Assembly: GCF_033439725.1 (NCBI RefSeq)
Contig: NW_026944383.1
Span: 4,836,001 to 4,900,000, forward strand
Source of the DNA: Neurospora tetraspora
Lineage: Eukaryota; Ascomycota; Sordariomycetes; Sordariales; Sordariaceae
Direction of reading: 5' to 3'
DNA: 64,000 nt
Shown here piece by piece: positions 1 to 12,500 of this stretch. Each line of letters opens with the position of its first letter. The first letter of the stretch is position 1. The translations under genes were made by a program, and so were the position numbers. The notes beneath the pieces were generated by a model. That model saw only the letters and a program-made list of their open reading frames with translations, had not been told where the DNA came from and made no database searches.

Positions 1-1409
1 CTCTGTTGTCTGTAAATGCACATTTCCTTTGAAGGAAATTGGAGAACTCCAATAACAGAAGTTCACATGCTACCGCATCAACACCTTAGGAAGTTCTATT
101 TACCTCGTTTGTTAACGCGCCGGACCACGTGTCATGTCAGTGAGAAGACTTTTTTTTGGTTCTCTAGTAGTGACACAAGCATCACCAACTTGATGGTTTA
201 CCATCTGGAAGACATGTTTCCATCATGAGTTCGCAACGGTAATGGAACTTCATCATCAAACTTCTCAACTTCCATTTTATCACGTTTGTTTATGCATAAA
301 AACTGAACTGCCAGGTTAATGTGGACTCTACCAAGCCAAAGTCTGGAAATATGATTTACCCGTCTCTCGAATATGGCAAAAACCCACAAGGCATTCACAA
401 GCCCAATGCAGGCTGCGTACGATGCCAGGTGCCAGCCACGATTTCTGTCACGATTTCTGTCACAGCTCCTGTCACCGTTCCTGCCATTTCGCTCCTGTCA
501 TTGCTCCTGCCGCCGTCGCCCAGCCGGCACAACCTTAGTTCCCCATGGCAGACATCGGACGACAAGACACCCGCCTCCCGCCCCCGCGCCTTCCCAGACT
601 GGACTGGACCTGGCCCAGGCACCAGCGGGCATATAAGGTCCGTTACCTAGTCCCTCTACCACAACGGGGAGCCCTGTGTCTCATGGCGCAGTGGTTACCG
701 TTGATGAATAACTTAGCGTGGCGGTTTTCGTAGGTCTGTAGCTGGGGTATTGTCGTTCGTTCTACAAACCTACCTGGGCGACTTAGCTTTTTGCATTTTT
801 TATTCGATGGGGGGATAGTCGAGGATATGGGAAATGCGGGTTTGGGGTTTCTCCTATCTGTTTTGGGGTTGTTTTCGAGGTGCAAAGATGATGGGTTTGT
901 TTGCGACATGGAGGTGGGAGATGGGATGGATGTTCACGATGTTTGCAAGCACCGACCGACCGACTTTGATCTTGTTTTCAACCTATGCACCTCTATTCTC
1001 CTGGTACACCTGACCTTCCAGGTGTCTTGCACCAGCGAGTACACTCAGTCAAGAAAATATACCTACCTCGCTAAGTTCCTGCCCTGCTTTCTACATCCGG
1101 TGGCCACTCCGTGGAGGTTCATCGCTGCGGTTGATATTTCCCATCAACGAAGGACTCCTATAGAATCATTGCTCTCCAAGGCTTTACAAGGCTCCCATTG
1201 CCCCCATTGCTCGAATTGTTCTCTTTGCTTGTTCATTATCCTCCAAGACTCTCCAAAACTTCCAGGGCTTCCAATGCTTCCAAGGCTCTCTGATACCATA
1301 TAGCGGGAGGCATTTATAGTCTTAACGGAAGAGAGGCTGCATTACAGGTGACTACCTATTTGTTTTCTAAATTCTTGTGATTGTTATGGTCGTGCAATAG
1401 TTATTGATC

Positions 1410-1435
1410 GGTAGCTACCTGATCAGGTAGCTACC
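1410..1435. repeat. 26-bp perfect palindrome
   Basis: The half-site GGTAGCTACCTGA is followed directly by its exact reverse complement, centred on TGATCA. Each half contains a smaller palindrome, GGTAGCTACC. Symmetry stops at both ends (C at 1409, A at 1436). It lies in non-coding DNA. It could be a dimeric protein-binding site or a cruciform; nothing nearby decides this. Confidence 0.9.
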
Positions 1436-2379
1436 ACATAAACCGTGGACATCTGATGTTGAGTACATTCGGTAGAGGTAGACATCCGTCAAGTAGCATA
1501 ACATGCAACGTAACAAAGTCGTTCAGATGCCTGCGCCGTTTCCAAGCTTATAGCCATCTTGATATACGTACCTCCAGTCTACATACAACGGTACAATTTA
1601 ATATCTGCAGAGAACGAGCCTGCTCATTCCCGCTAAATGTAACCTTACCAACCAACGGTCGGCCACGTACCACACTCATCTAGAGTACCAGACTTCATCT
1701 GAATGCACTGCGCCTTGGAACAACGACAACCTTAATCTTGCTTTCGATCAGGAACCGACGTCGTTCTTGTCAACGGTCCGGTGGTGACGAACCGGATTTT
1801 TCTTCCCTTTGACCGTGGGGGTTCGATGATGTTTTGTATTGGACAAAAATTGAAGACTTATGCCTCGTGACAAAGTTGGATATACAGGTATAAAAAGGTT
1901 TCTATAGCTGTTACATGGCGTCACCCGACTGGGCAAGAGGTTTTTGATATAAGGTGGTTTTATGCCGGTTGGGATGTGAAATGAAACTTGGATATAATGC
2001 TATAATATGCTTCAGTTTTATGGTTGGTTTCTTGGCCTTTTTCTGTTATGATAGCACAGGCTATTATCGTTCGAACTCCGACAGCCTTGGCCCGCACACA
2101 TCAGATAGACGGGTACAAGATCAAATGAGGTTTCCGTCCGGAACTTGCCATACCGTAGTTGGAACTAAGGGACTTAACAGAACAGGGGTTCCGCCGTCTT
2201 CATTAGCCTTGAAGTTGGCGAGATTGACATATAAGACAGCAGTTGAATGATATCACAATAGACGACAACCGGGCACAATTGAGGGTTGAAATGTGGTTGA
2301 CACAATGATGGTTCAATTTCCTTATCACTATGCCCCATCATACGACATGTATGATGATGTCCTTGGATCTTGGATGGAT

Positions 2380-2397
2380 CCCCCCCCCCCCCCCCCC
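2380..2397. repeat. Poly-C run (18 nt)
   Basis: Eighteen consecutive C residues in non-coding DNA. The length is likely to vary between strains and to be prone to sequencing error. Confidence 0.9.
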
Positions 2398-2823
2398 ATT
2401 CCACCCATTCCTGTGTGGGTATTTCCCAGTTCCAAGTTCCCCTTTCCGGACCTTCCCTTCCGAAAATTTGACCGGCGTACCGGAGAGAATTGAACGGATG
2501 GAGAAAGAAGAAAAATTTGAAGACAGATCCCTAACCCCAACGCCAATGCCACTTCCAATTTGCGAATGTGTGTGTGACAAAATGCTTGCTGGTCCTTGAT
2601 CGATGCAGAATGGGTTGCTAAGACAGTTTGAAAAAGAATTGGTATCAAGGAGAAAAAAAAAGTAAAAGCAAAAGCCCCTAAAGCGCCGTAGCCATATCCC
2701 CGTTCCCAAATATGCAGTGACCGACCGACCGAACCCCGGACCCGACCTACGACCAGGTTTAAAAGATGATGTTTGATGTTGACAAAGGAAAAGAGTGAGG
2801 TTGTGTTAACGACAGAAGGTATT

Positions 2824-2849
2824 ATTGTTGTTGTTGTTGTTGTTGTTGT
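2824..2849. repeat. (TTG)n microsatellite
   Basis: About nine copies of a TTG/TGT trinucleotide in a non-coding region, next to an A-rich stretch. Confidence 0.85.
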
Positions 2850-3054
2850 CGAAAAAAAAAGGTACAGGTTAAGGTGAAAACGACAAAAGGGTTGCGTGAG
2901 GTAATACAGTCCACCCCTAAGCATGTTGTAAGAGGCTGGATAAGAAGTGAAGTATGAAGTGAAGAACAACACAGCATGGTACGGGATAGAGGGAATGAGT
3001 GGTTAAGGAGCGAGAGCTAGAGAGGAAGAGAGGGCGAGATATCAGATCCCAACT

Positions 3055-3798
3055 TCAATCCATATCAAGATCAAAGCACTCTTCGTCATCAGCCATCGGC
3101 ACGTCCAACTCAAAGATGACGCCTCTCCTCTTCCAGCCACCTCTCTTGATGAAATCATCGGCGGCACTCAAGCCTCGTGGCCGAGTCATTGCTTCTGAGA
3201 CCTCCTTTTGAGGACGCTGATGACGAGGCTGTGGTGCCGCTGCTAGGCCGGCACAGTAGTTCGATTCCATTGAGTCGCTGCTGGCGGTGCTGAAGCTGCT
3301 GCTGAAGCTGCTGCTGAAGCTGTCGGTGCTCGGCGTGGGAGAAGAAGGCGTTGCCACGCCTGCTGAATGGTGTGCTGGAGCTGATGGTGGTGTTGGCTTA
3401 TTTTGATCGAAGCCAAAGTCGAAGCCGTGGTAGATGATGGTTGTTGGCGAGGTTGGCGAGGTTGGCTGGTGGGAGTGGTGATGTACACGTGGCGTCGTCG
3501 TGTAGTGATGCTGAGTGTGATGTGGCCCGGGCAGACTGCGCGAGGGCCGGACTGGTCGATGGTCAAGCTCGTCCTCAGTGATATTCCCCAGAGATGGCCG
3601 ATGAGTGAAGGTGAGGTCGGGTGGATGGCACCTCAGGGGGTTGAAATCGAGTTCGACCATCCTCCCGTTGCTGCTGGTGGTGGAGGAGCGGGAATCCATG
3701 GATGAAGCGTCGCTTGGGTGTCTGGCGTGCTGGACCTCGCCGGACGAGTGGCCGGACCTGAGACCTTTATGGCTCCGGAAACTTCGGAGCACGTGCAT
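3055..3798 (-). CDS. Small disordered fungal protein of unknown function
   Basis: Single-exon gene of 247 aa if translation starts at the ATG at 3798 (protein begins MHVLRSFRSHKG). An in-frame ATG at 3855 would add 19 residues, a His-run that looks like leader sequence, so I prefer 3798. The middle is low-complexity and rich in Ser, Pro, His and Thr, including a run of Ser/Phe repeats around residues 170-190. The C-terminus is ordered-looking and basic-then-acidic: a KRGGWKRRG motif followed by DEECFDLDMD at the very end. That conserved-looking tail and the C-ending codons argue for a real gene. I do not recognise a family or an enzymatic motif. The downstream neighbour on the same strand is outside the window; upstream is a long gene-free tract. 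Confidence 0.65.
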   Translation of the reverse strand: MHVLRSFRSHKGLRSGHSSGEVQHARHPSDASSMDSRSSTTSSNGRMVELDFNPLRCHPPDLTFTHRPSLGNITEDELDHRPVRPSRSLPGPHHTQHHYTTTPRVHHHSHQPTSPTSPTTIIYHGFDFGFDQNKPTPPSAPAHHSAGVATPSSPTPSTDSFSSSFSSSFSTASSDSMESNYCAGLAAAPQPRHQRPQKEVSEAMTRPRGLSAADDFIKRGGWKRRGVIFELDVPMADDEECFDLDMD

Positions 3799-6700
3799 CT
3801 TTTGGTTTTGTGTGTGGTGGTGATGATGGCTGGTGGTTATAGGGATGCAGAGCATAGCCTGATGCGGACTTGGGACAAATGGCGAGAGACGAGTTCGTCG
3901 TTATTTGCAATGTCGGTAGTGGTGAAGCGACTGAGCTAACCCAGCTACTGGGCGAGCACGGTTGGGAACATGGAGAGGAGGGGGAGCAGCTTTATTTAGG
4001 TGGCAGTCCAGGTGTGGTGTAAGCGGGGGAATCCACCGAGATTTAAAGTGGGCAGACTCAGAGAGACGTGTGTGTGTGAAGCTCCAGATTGCTTTGCTTG
4101 TGTACCTCCAGGTAGAAAGATTGCCTTGCCAGGTTAACCAGGAACAGGGCTTTTGGATTTCCCTTGGGAGTGAGGGGTGCCACCGTGCCTCTGTAGATCC
4201 CGGGCCCCATGACATGGCAAAGTGCTGTCTGTACCTTGCATTTCCGCATGTTCCATTCAGCTGAGCCTGTATCCCAAAGTTAAAGTGGTGTAGGGTACCG
4301 TGTTAACATGTGTACACAATTCACCATCACTTTTTCTTCTTATCAAAAAGTCCCAATCAAGCAGTGCACCCCGCGATACGATCCTCTGCTGATACCTTGC
4401 TGGCGGCCTTGCACTCCCCATCAGGAAAAGAAGAAAAAAAAAAGCATGTGTTGACAGGGTACGTCATGATCGGGCATGATGCAGTCATAGCGTCCCCTGA
4501 TCAGTGCAATGTGCCCCCCCTGCTCGTTTCAAATTGCTCACGTTTCTGACGCAAAAGATCAACTGCAACGCTTGCGGGCCGCTCAGTGGATGACAGGACT
4601 ACCAGGAAGAACGATGATCTGGGGAGAGATGCTACCTGGAAAGGACTATCAGATGTCTGTGATAGTCGAGAATCGAGATAAGTGTTCTTCGCATCTGATG
4701 CCTCTGAGGGAAATGTGCACTGTGCATGTTTGTGCCCTTCAGTGAACGATGAAACCTTCACAAGGGAAGAATTCCACTTGGCAGGGCAGCATCAGTATCG
4801 GCGAGGTCGGATCTCGCGCTCGGCATGGCCTGAGCCTCGCGACTTACAACCAAGGTCGGTGACATTGAAGACTTTTTTTCTCTATCCGCAGTTCCTTCTT
4901 TTTCGCTCCCTTCCAAGCCTTTCTCTCTTCATAAGCCCATCATGACAAATATCCCACCAGTTCATATCCACACACACCACGGCCCAAGACGTCCAAAAGA
5001 ACATCTCTCCGGCTTGGGTGGCAACTGGCATCCTCAAAAGCTCCATAACACCCCTCGTTTTCGATTCCGTTTGTTGAAGCCAGGCAGCCAATCTCCAAGC
5101 TCGAACGCATCGCCATCTGCACGAAATTCTAAGTGTTCGTTCGCCGCTGGGCGATCCGGGACCCGAGTAGCAGGAAAGCAGCAGGCATTTACGGCACCCA
5201 ATTTGTACCGGGAATGTCCAAGCTCGGCCTGCACGGCATTGCGAAAGCGTGGAAAGCATGGGAAAGCAAAAACTCAAAATCTATTGGCAAGGTCATGCTG
5301 CACCTTCTGATTGGTCCGCTAGCAAATTGGAAAGATTCAAGCCAAGCCTTTTGCCAAGGACAGGCAAGACACACAGACACACACAACCTGCAAGGCTGTG
5401 ATTCCTTGTGATTCCGAGCAGCTTCGGAGTGGGTGTTGTTTGCACGCCATCATCCACAGTGGTGGGTTGTGGTCACTGGTGTGTGTGTGTGTGTGTGATG
5501 AGTTGATGACCTGATGACTGAGAAAAATGTGCACTAACCTTCTTGGACTTATAGCCTACCTAGCGTGTGTTAACGTTGCGTGGTGAACTTCTTTGAAGCT
5601 GTATGATTATTGACCGGCTATGGCGTCCTCACCATTTCTTATCTTGGACTATAAGACGGCGAACCCCTATGCATGGTGTGCAGAGGTCCGGGGATTCCAT
5701 GTGCGTGTCGCACAGTCGAACGGTCGCGATCGTAAAAAACCGAAGCAACAAACATATTTTAACCAAACATCTCCTAAGCTTCCCGATCCCGAAAACATGG
5801 TCAGCATGGGTTGTTGTTCCCAAGAATCTCCGCCGGCCGGAGGCTTTTTTTCCTCTCAGGTCCAGTGTCTCGCAGGACAGGAGACCGGACAACGTCTCGC
5901 TAGACTATTATCTGATCGGGTTAGCACGATCTCATTCAAAGACCCGCAAGTTCAAGAATCGCGGAGACATACTGCGTACAGTATCGATCTCAATTCAGCT
6001 TCAGCTTGCTCAGGTACCAGCTCTGAAAACCCCTGCCTCTCACGATCAAAAACCCTCATTTTAACCTTCGGTTTGGCCCCATTTTACGGCTCTACGGAGC
6101 CCGCGTAGAGCCCGCAATCTCACCAAAGTGCGTGCTGTAGAGTGCGCCGTGCCTGAAAATCGCCCTTTACTGCAAACGTAAGCTTGCAAAATCATGATCA
6201 GTCAATCCATCGATCTATTTCAGTCCGAAAAAGCTTATCGTGATTCCCTGCGAACATCGAAGTGTGTCGTGATTCGTGATTTGGCCTTTCCCGAAATGCG
6301 ACGATGTGATGCGATGCTCATCCCGATCCCGTCCGGAGTTTATTTGATGTTTTGGTAACCAGTCAAGCTGACTGGATCTGAGTCGGGGACCTGGATGGAG
6401 TTTTATCTCACTTTTTGCAAAATTTTGTGTCACGGAGTGTTGTTCTCCGAAAGGTGTTGGTCGTTGTTGTGTTTGGTGTCTCGAACTCCCAACATACAGT
6501 ACATCTATGCTGTCATAGCTGTGGAGAGAGCACCTCCACTGTTTAGGTTTGTAATGGTGGGGTCTATGTACCTGCGTAAACCTCATCACTGCGTTTGAGG
6601 TTCTGCTTGTCTCTGGCAACACCACCATCCTTGAAGGGCACCTTGACATCGTCCGAAGTGATGGGAAAATAGTCAATGCATGTCTAAGCTCCCCCGAAGA

Positions 6701-8566
6701 AACTGAAGTCTGTGAGTGCCACGAGTCAAGTTTGTAACACATTGCACAAGTTTAGCACAAAAAGGCGTCTCACTTGGCGGGGGGCTGCTATATATGGTGT
6801 TAGTGCAGCCACTCTTTGAAAGGGATGGCGCACGCCGCACGTACATTCGTATACCTCTACGTAAGCGTTCAGTACAGCGTATCAAAACTCTCTACGATGG
6901 TGGGGAAAAAAGGGTCAAACCATTTTTGACATATTCTTACAGCTTCAGTTCAACCAAAAGTCCGTTCTCAGCCGCGAATCCCGGATTGCGGCGCAAAGAG
7001 TTTTCACACAAGGTTCCGTGGTGTCGGCCTCTCGGCTTACATACCAGGGATGACGCCTTCCAGGACGCCGGGACGCCGGGGGCGCCGGGCGCAACGGACC
7101 ATCGTTGATGATAGCGGACGGACTTTGCCTATTCGGGGATTTCTTGTCGTCAGACAGCGTCTCAGCTTTTCCATCTATTTATTTTCCGTAATGTTCCAGA
7201 TCGAGATGTTCGTCCTGCTGGTTGTACGCGCTGAGGCGACTTGATAGACGGGATAAAATGTCAAAGGCGTTGATGTACGTCAAAGGTAAACCTCAGCCAC
7301 CGGATCGGCAGCCAATGGGCTTCCCGAATCCGCATCCTTCCTTTTCAATACAGTACGGGCAAATCGTCCAACTTTTAAGCTTCAGGTGTTGATGATCATG
7401 ACGCCCATGACGATATGGCAAAGTACGGCTATGCACAGGAGATGAAGTATGTATGGCCCGCGCACGTCAGACATGTGTCAAGTCTCGCTTTATTCTTGGA
7501 CCTCTTTTCGGCAGGATCTTCTTCTGAAACGAGACCGGATGCGAGATGGGAAAAGTGCATGTTATGCATTACACTACGCAGTCGGTGTCCTTTTGCAGGA
7601 TTGCCATCTGCAGGGAAAAGCAAAATTCCGACATTCTTTTCTCAAAGGAGCAACGACCGTGCCGCACAAGATGCCTTTTTTGGGGTGCAATGTCCGTCCT
7701 ATTCGCCATGAGGCAGTTTAGCAAACATTAGAACAAAAGTTGTAGGTCTAGATTTTGTCCTATCCCTCTAGCTGAGAAGAGTTCTCCCTCCCTTTGCTCC
7801 CCTTTGGGTCATATATCCAAGCCAATTTGCACAGATATCTGCTGCAGGTGTACCAGTAGCAACCATTTGGTTCCTGAGTCACCCGTCGGTGGCTCAACCG
7901 GGGTAAGGTAATTTGTGTGCACCGGCATCATGTCACGCGGCTGACAAGAACGCCGCAAATCCGCTACTAGTTCAGGTACCCGTCACGGCAACCAACCAGT
8001 CACATTCCCCATTCCACAAATCCGTGCTATCGGTAGTCAATCTGGTGACCTCCCTCAAGCCTCCCTTGACCGTGCTGCCGCAATATGCCCGGGCGTACCT
8101 AGACTGGGCTGAGTGTGCTACCTCGGCCTTACTGAGAGTTCCCAGAACAGAGACAGTTCGCCGCCTTGTCCTATTGAGAGACCTTCTGTACTCCCAAAAA
8201 AAGGCGTATTGCTGCGCAAGGATGGTCAGAAACCGAACCCGTATAAGAACTAACAATGCCTCTCAGTCATCTTCTCCCTCCGCAAAAGGACTTGAACGAT
8301 ATACGGCTCAGCCTCGACGCCTTATCGCACTTGAGCCAATCGCAGCAGCCACAGGCCCCTTCCAAGGGCTACGGCCCAATGGATGAATGTCCCTCGACCG
8401 TTGCCGAGTACGGAAGTTCAAAGATGTTCGTTTTTCTCTCCCTGTTGATCGTAAAATGCCTTTTATTGCCTGAAACCGACATGACATTCGGGGCGCAACC
8501 GGGGGTTGTTGTAGTATTGCCTGCTGTGTGTGTGTGTGTGTGCGTTTGTGTGTGCGCATAACGTCT
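3799..8566. other. Gene-free stretch of 4.8 kb
   Basis: It contains the upstream region of the 3055-3798 gene and the 3' side of COX16. Overlapping plus-strand frames at 5603-6108 and a frame at 7913-8386 are open for 150-160 codons but lack the C-ending codon bias of the true genes and show no domain. GT-repeats occur at about 5479-5497 and 8525-8542. I see no RNA gene here. Confidence 0.55.
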
Positions 8567-8993
8567 TCAAAGCAGACCATCGGACTCTCCCTTCAGGCGT
8601 TCGACACGCTTCTGTTCCCAGTTGTCGATGTCCTTCGCCGCCAGTCTCTGTAGCTCGTGTGTCAGCAAATCTATGATTAGATATATGCTGGTGCCCCTCC
8701 TGGGCCATCAAAACCTAATGTCGACTTACGTAGTACTCTTCGCGGATGTCCACCCTGCGCTTCCTCTGACCCAAACCCAACTCCTCTTCGCGCGACACCT
8801 GTCGGACCTTCCGGTCGTATTTCTCGTAGCGAATGGCGGCGGCAGGGGTAAGGACGAAGGAGCCGGCAACAACGACCGACATGAAGGGAAGACCGAAGAG
8901 AAGGAAGGGGTGCTTCTTCATCATTGCGCGGTACTTGGCGGCGAAGGTGTTGGTGTTCGCCTTTGAGGGAAACTTCTTGCTCTGGAACGCCAT
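8567..8993 (-). CDS. cox16: Cytochrome c oxidase assembly protein COX16
   Basis: Small inner-membrane protein that assists cytochrome c oxidase assembly, known from yeast Cox16 to act on the Cox1/Cox2 modules. It has two exons: 8993-8730 and 8647-8567. The 82-bp intron (8648-8729) has a GTAAGT donor, a CTGAC branch site and a CAG acceptor. The product is 114 aa. A basic N-terminus is followed by one transmembrane segment (about residues 30-50, FLLFGLPFMSVVVAGSFVL). Next come the family signatures RYEKYDRKVRQVSREEELGL and, after the splice, DNWEQKRVERLKGE near the C-terminus. The start is the first ATG before the basic leader and the length fits the family. A telomere-like box lies about 220 bp upstream. 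Identification is firm. Confidence 0.93.
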
Positions 8994-9215
8994 TTTGTCG
9001 AAGATACCTTGCGCAGGTCTGTAATCGGTATAAGATAGGGTCGCGCGAAAAGTTGACGGCTAGGTCGATGTTCGAGGTTGGCGGGAACGTCAGTGTCAGG
9101 GTCAGAGTTGACGCATCGAAGCATTGACGGATCGATGGCGGGACCGGAGCATGCAAAAGCTCAGGTGGGGCCCGCATGCCAAGAAAACGTGGGTAGCGGA
9201 TGGGATCATCGTGGA

Positions 9216-9226
9216 GGGTTAGGGTT
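9216..9226 (-). promoter_or_regulatory. Telomere-like box upstream of COX16
   Basis: GGGTTAGGGTT on the plus strand reads AACCCTAACCC towards COX16, about 220 bp before its ATG. CCCTAA boxes in fungal promoters are known as Tbf1/Reb1-like binding sites; that role is inferred here. A similar box precedes ATP synthase subunit g. Confidence 0.4.
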
Positions 9227-9570
9227 CCCCTTATGGCCCCTGATGTCGACGACAAAGACTCGCAAGAGAACCTGAACAGAACTTCAACTCCAATGCTTTG
9301 TGAATGAAATTTCTAAAGCCTCTGTTCGCATTTCATGGATTTTGAAAACTGAGAGCATAAGCATACTCCAATAAACAGGATACATTATTGTGAGATAGGT
9401 AGTCTACCTAGATGCTATCAAAGAGTATCAGAGACATGGAACTACAAACGACATCTTTCAGAGCCCTAATACGCAAATCCCATGATTGAAGCCCAGTCAA
9501 CAGGAGCAATAACTTCACCACCACAGAAACCCTCCCATCCAACAACCACCACTTCCACAAAATTCAAAAA

Positions 9571-12500
9571 CTAATAAGCCCCCGTCCTCTTTTCCCACGC
9601 TCCCCCATCCACCACTTCCACCTCCTTCCCCCGTCCCGTCCTAACCGGCGTCCCCGCTTCCAACTTCAACCCCGGTACCTTTGCGCCCTTCTCCCCCGTA
9701 GCCCAAACCACCACGCCCACCCAATTCTCTCCCTGATAATTCAATATCCCCTCCGGAACGGGGAAACTAGTCTGCGGACCAATGTGGCTTACGTACCGTC
9801 CGTATTGAAAGCCGTTGACGTAGAGCCAGACTCTGGATTCTTGTCCTTCTTGAGTAGAAGTGGAGTTGTCAAAGACGAAGCGGAGGGGGATGTCAAATTG
9901 GGAGGAAGGGAGGGAGAGGGGGAAGGATGTGGTGTAGAAGGCTACGCCTGGTGAGGAAAGGCCTGTGAAGGGGGTTGAAGAAGAGTTGGAGAAGGAGGAA
10001 AGAGGAGGGGAGGGAAGGTGATACCCTTGTCGTTCGATGTAGAGACCGCCTTCGTTTAGAGGACCGCGGGCTTTATCGCGGTATTGTTCGCCGCCTAGGT
10101 TGCCGGTGAGTTTCCAGGTGATGTTAGACTTGGGGAGAGTGGTGTTGGTCCCTGAAAGTAAAGAGTAGTCAAGGATGCCCCGCGGAGACTTCATGCTGTC
10201 ATCGCCGACTGTCCAGTCCTCGTCCAGACCCATGTTGTCGACCAGCACCGTGAGCACGTAATGTTTTCCGGCAATAAGTGGGGAGGGGAGGTCGTACGTG
10301 TCATTGTGCTCCGAGGCCGCGCCGCTGCCGGGCCAGCTGCCGACGAACGAGCAGTTGAGCCAGACGGAGGAGCCGAAGGCGCTGCCGCCTATTGTGGAGA
10401 TGTACAGGTTGGTTTCCGCGCCGGTGGCGGTGAAGTGGCCGCGGAAGAGCAGGGCGCCGGTGTGGAAGCCGTAGTCGGAGGCGTAGAGGGAGACGGGAGT
10501 CTTGAGGGGCCCGAAGTAGGTGTTGTTAGTGGATTTCAGGTTGGCAGAGGGCCAGGCTGAGTCGTCGTAGTCGGGCTGGATCTCGGGTAGGGAGTCGATG
10601 TAGGACCATTTGGCTGTGGAAAGGTCGGGCAAGGAAAGGGCCGGGACCTTGTAGTCAATCTGGACGATGTAGTTGCCTTCGGAGTCTACTTTGTACTTGG
10701 TAGTCTCGCCGTTGATTTGGAGCTTGGAAACACCACGCGGCACGCCGATCACTTCGAATGTGGTTGTGGTGTTGAAGTCAGCTTGGAGTGACAGAGACGT
10801 GCCGTCGACAGAAGCTGAGCGGATGAGATATCCGCCATTCACAATCAAGGAGGATGATGTATCGGCGATCTGGGGTGCCCAGTAGTTGTATGCAGAGTTA
10901 CGATCTGGTCATCTGTTAGCGATGCGACACTTCGAAGTATCGGAGGTTAGGTTTAACCAACCAAGAATGTAGATGTGCAAGTTCCCTGTCTTGAAGATCC
11001 TCCTTTCCGAGCTCGTATTCCACTGGACGACGGTGAACGATTTCTTGACATTATCCTTGATCGTTTTGACCTGCACCGACGGGCCTGTCGACGTCCACTT
11101 GACTTCATCGGCAATTGCAAGCTCGTGCGTTTCTCCTTCACCACCATACACGACTAACACCGTTCTATCGCTGAACTTCTGCCAAGTAAAGATCTCAGCT
11201 GTCGAGTAAATCAATTTGTGGTCGCCGACTGGATAATCCGCGACGTGTATTTTGCTGTCTCGTCTGCTCAGTGTGAGGGAACCGCCAAGAATGGGGATAC
11301 TCAGGTTTCCAGCTGAGGTTGGCAACGAGAGAGTGTAAGGAGTGGAAGCAAGCGTCTGGTAGTCGGTGTGTCGAACAACGTAGGACGAACCTCTCTCGGG
11401 GGTATAGTTGACCAGGGCAGTTATAGTGATGTCTGTGTTGGGGCTGTAGATTCCCGTCTTGTTGCTAATGTCAGGTGTAGCTGTGAGGTATCCGGGTGAA
11501 ATTTTGAGGAAGTTGGCTTCCAGCTTCAACTCCGAATACTTTTCGCGAGAAACGGTACGGTCCTCGGCTATGGCAGCAGCATAGTCGTATGAGGTGTAGC
11601 CTCCCGGATGCCCCAGGTTACCCCAGTTGGTGCCTCCGAAAATCTGTTCTGGTTAGACCTAGAGTTGTGATACGGGTCTTGAGGAGTAGCATACCATATA
11701 GAGGTTAAAGATGGTGACGCCAGAAGCAAACATGTTCTTGTAGAAGACACGGACTTGCTCATGGTTAATGAGTTGCCCGCACTGGTCAAAGCCATATCCG
11801 CCCCACGGGTCGAAACTGCCGCCCTATTCGAAATTGTTAGTCGTCGTACTGAACAGCATCTAAGACGAGGATTATAGAAAGCTTACTTGGAACTCTGGCA
11901 CAGCGTACGGAGTAGAAGCACTAAACTTCAGGTGGTTGGCACGATACTGCGTTATCAAGTTGCCCAAAGGCCATGTTGTGGGATTCTTGCAGTCGAAACC
12001 CAATGGATAGCCATCGTGCCCTAAGTACATTGTACACAGTAAGCAACGCGTGTTCTCGGAGTCTTTGGAATATCTCACATACCGTAAATATCAACCTCGC
12101 CTTTTCCTGAGCCAGGAAGATTGTGACCACTCATCGAAGCATCGTTGCTCATCATAGGGAGAACAATACCGGCATTTCGTGCCTGGTCAATCACATATTG
12201 CATGTAATCGGGATCAGGGAATTTGATTCCCGCGGCGGCACTGGTATACTCGTTCTCGGGTTGGTACAGGATGATGGGGCCGCCGTTGGTTATCTGGTAT
12301 TTGGCTATGAGCTTGTCGATGTTGGCGATGTAGCTTGTCTCTGTCAGTTCAGGTCATGTGTGGAACGCGTTTGAATTTTGGAGCTGTTCACTCACTTATC
12401 GGTAGCAGCAAGGTACTCCGGATCTGCAGTCCTTAGGTGTCCCTTGATTCTCTGGAGCCAGCCTGGGAAACCACCGCCGGACGCCTCGGCATCTGTAGGC

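Larger units (their letters stand above)
1..3054. other. Non-coding stretch, left edge
   Basis: No reading frame here has convincing codon bias or a recognisable domain. Open frames at 791-1303 (+) and 2328-2972 (-) look like chance; the second runs through homopolymers. The stretch holds a 26-bp palindrome at 1410-1435, an 18-nt run of C at 2380-2397, a (TTG)n tract near 2824-2849, and a TATA-like element at about 635 followed by a tRNA A-box-like sequence at about 684. The last part (about 2.3-3.05 kb) is probably 3' flank of the minus-strand gene that ends at 3055. Confidence 0.6.

Noticed and set aside
5603-6108. Two overlapping plus-strand frames of about 155 codons
   Set aside because: Different frames are open over the same DNA, codon usage is unbiased and there are no splice or domain signals.
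6215-6742. 175-codon minus-strand frame
   Set aside because: No codon bias or domain; composition looks random.
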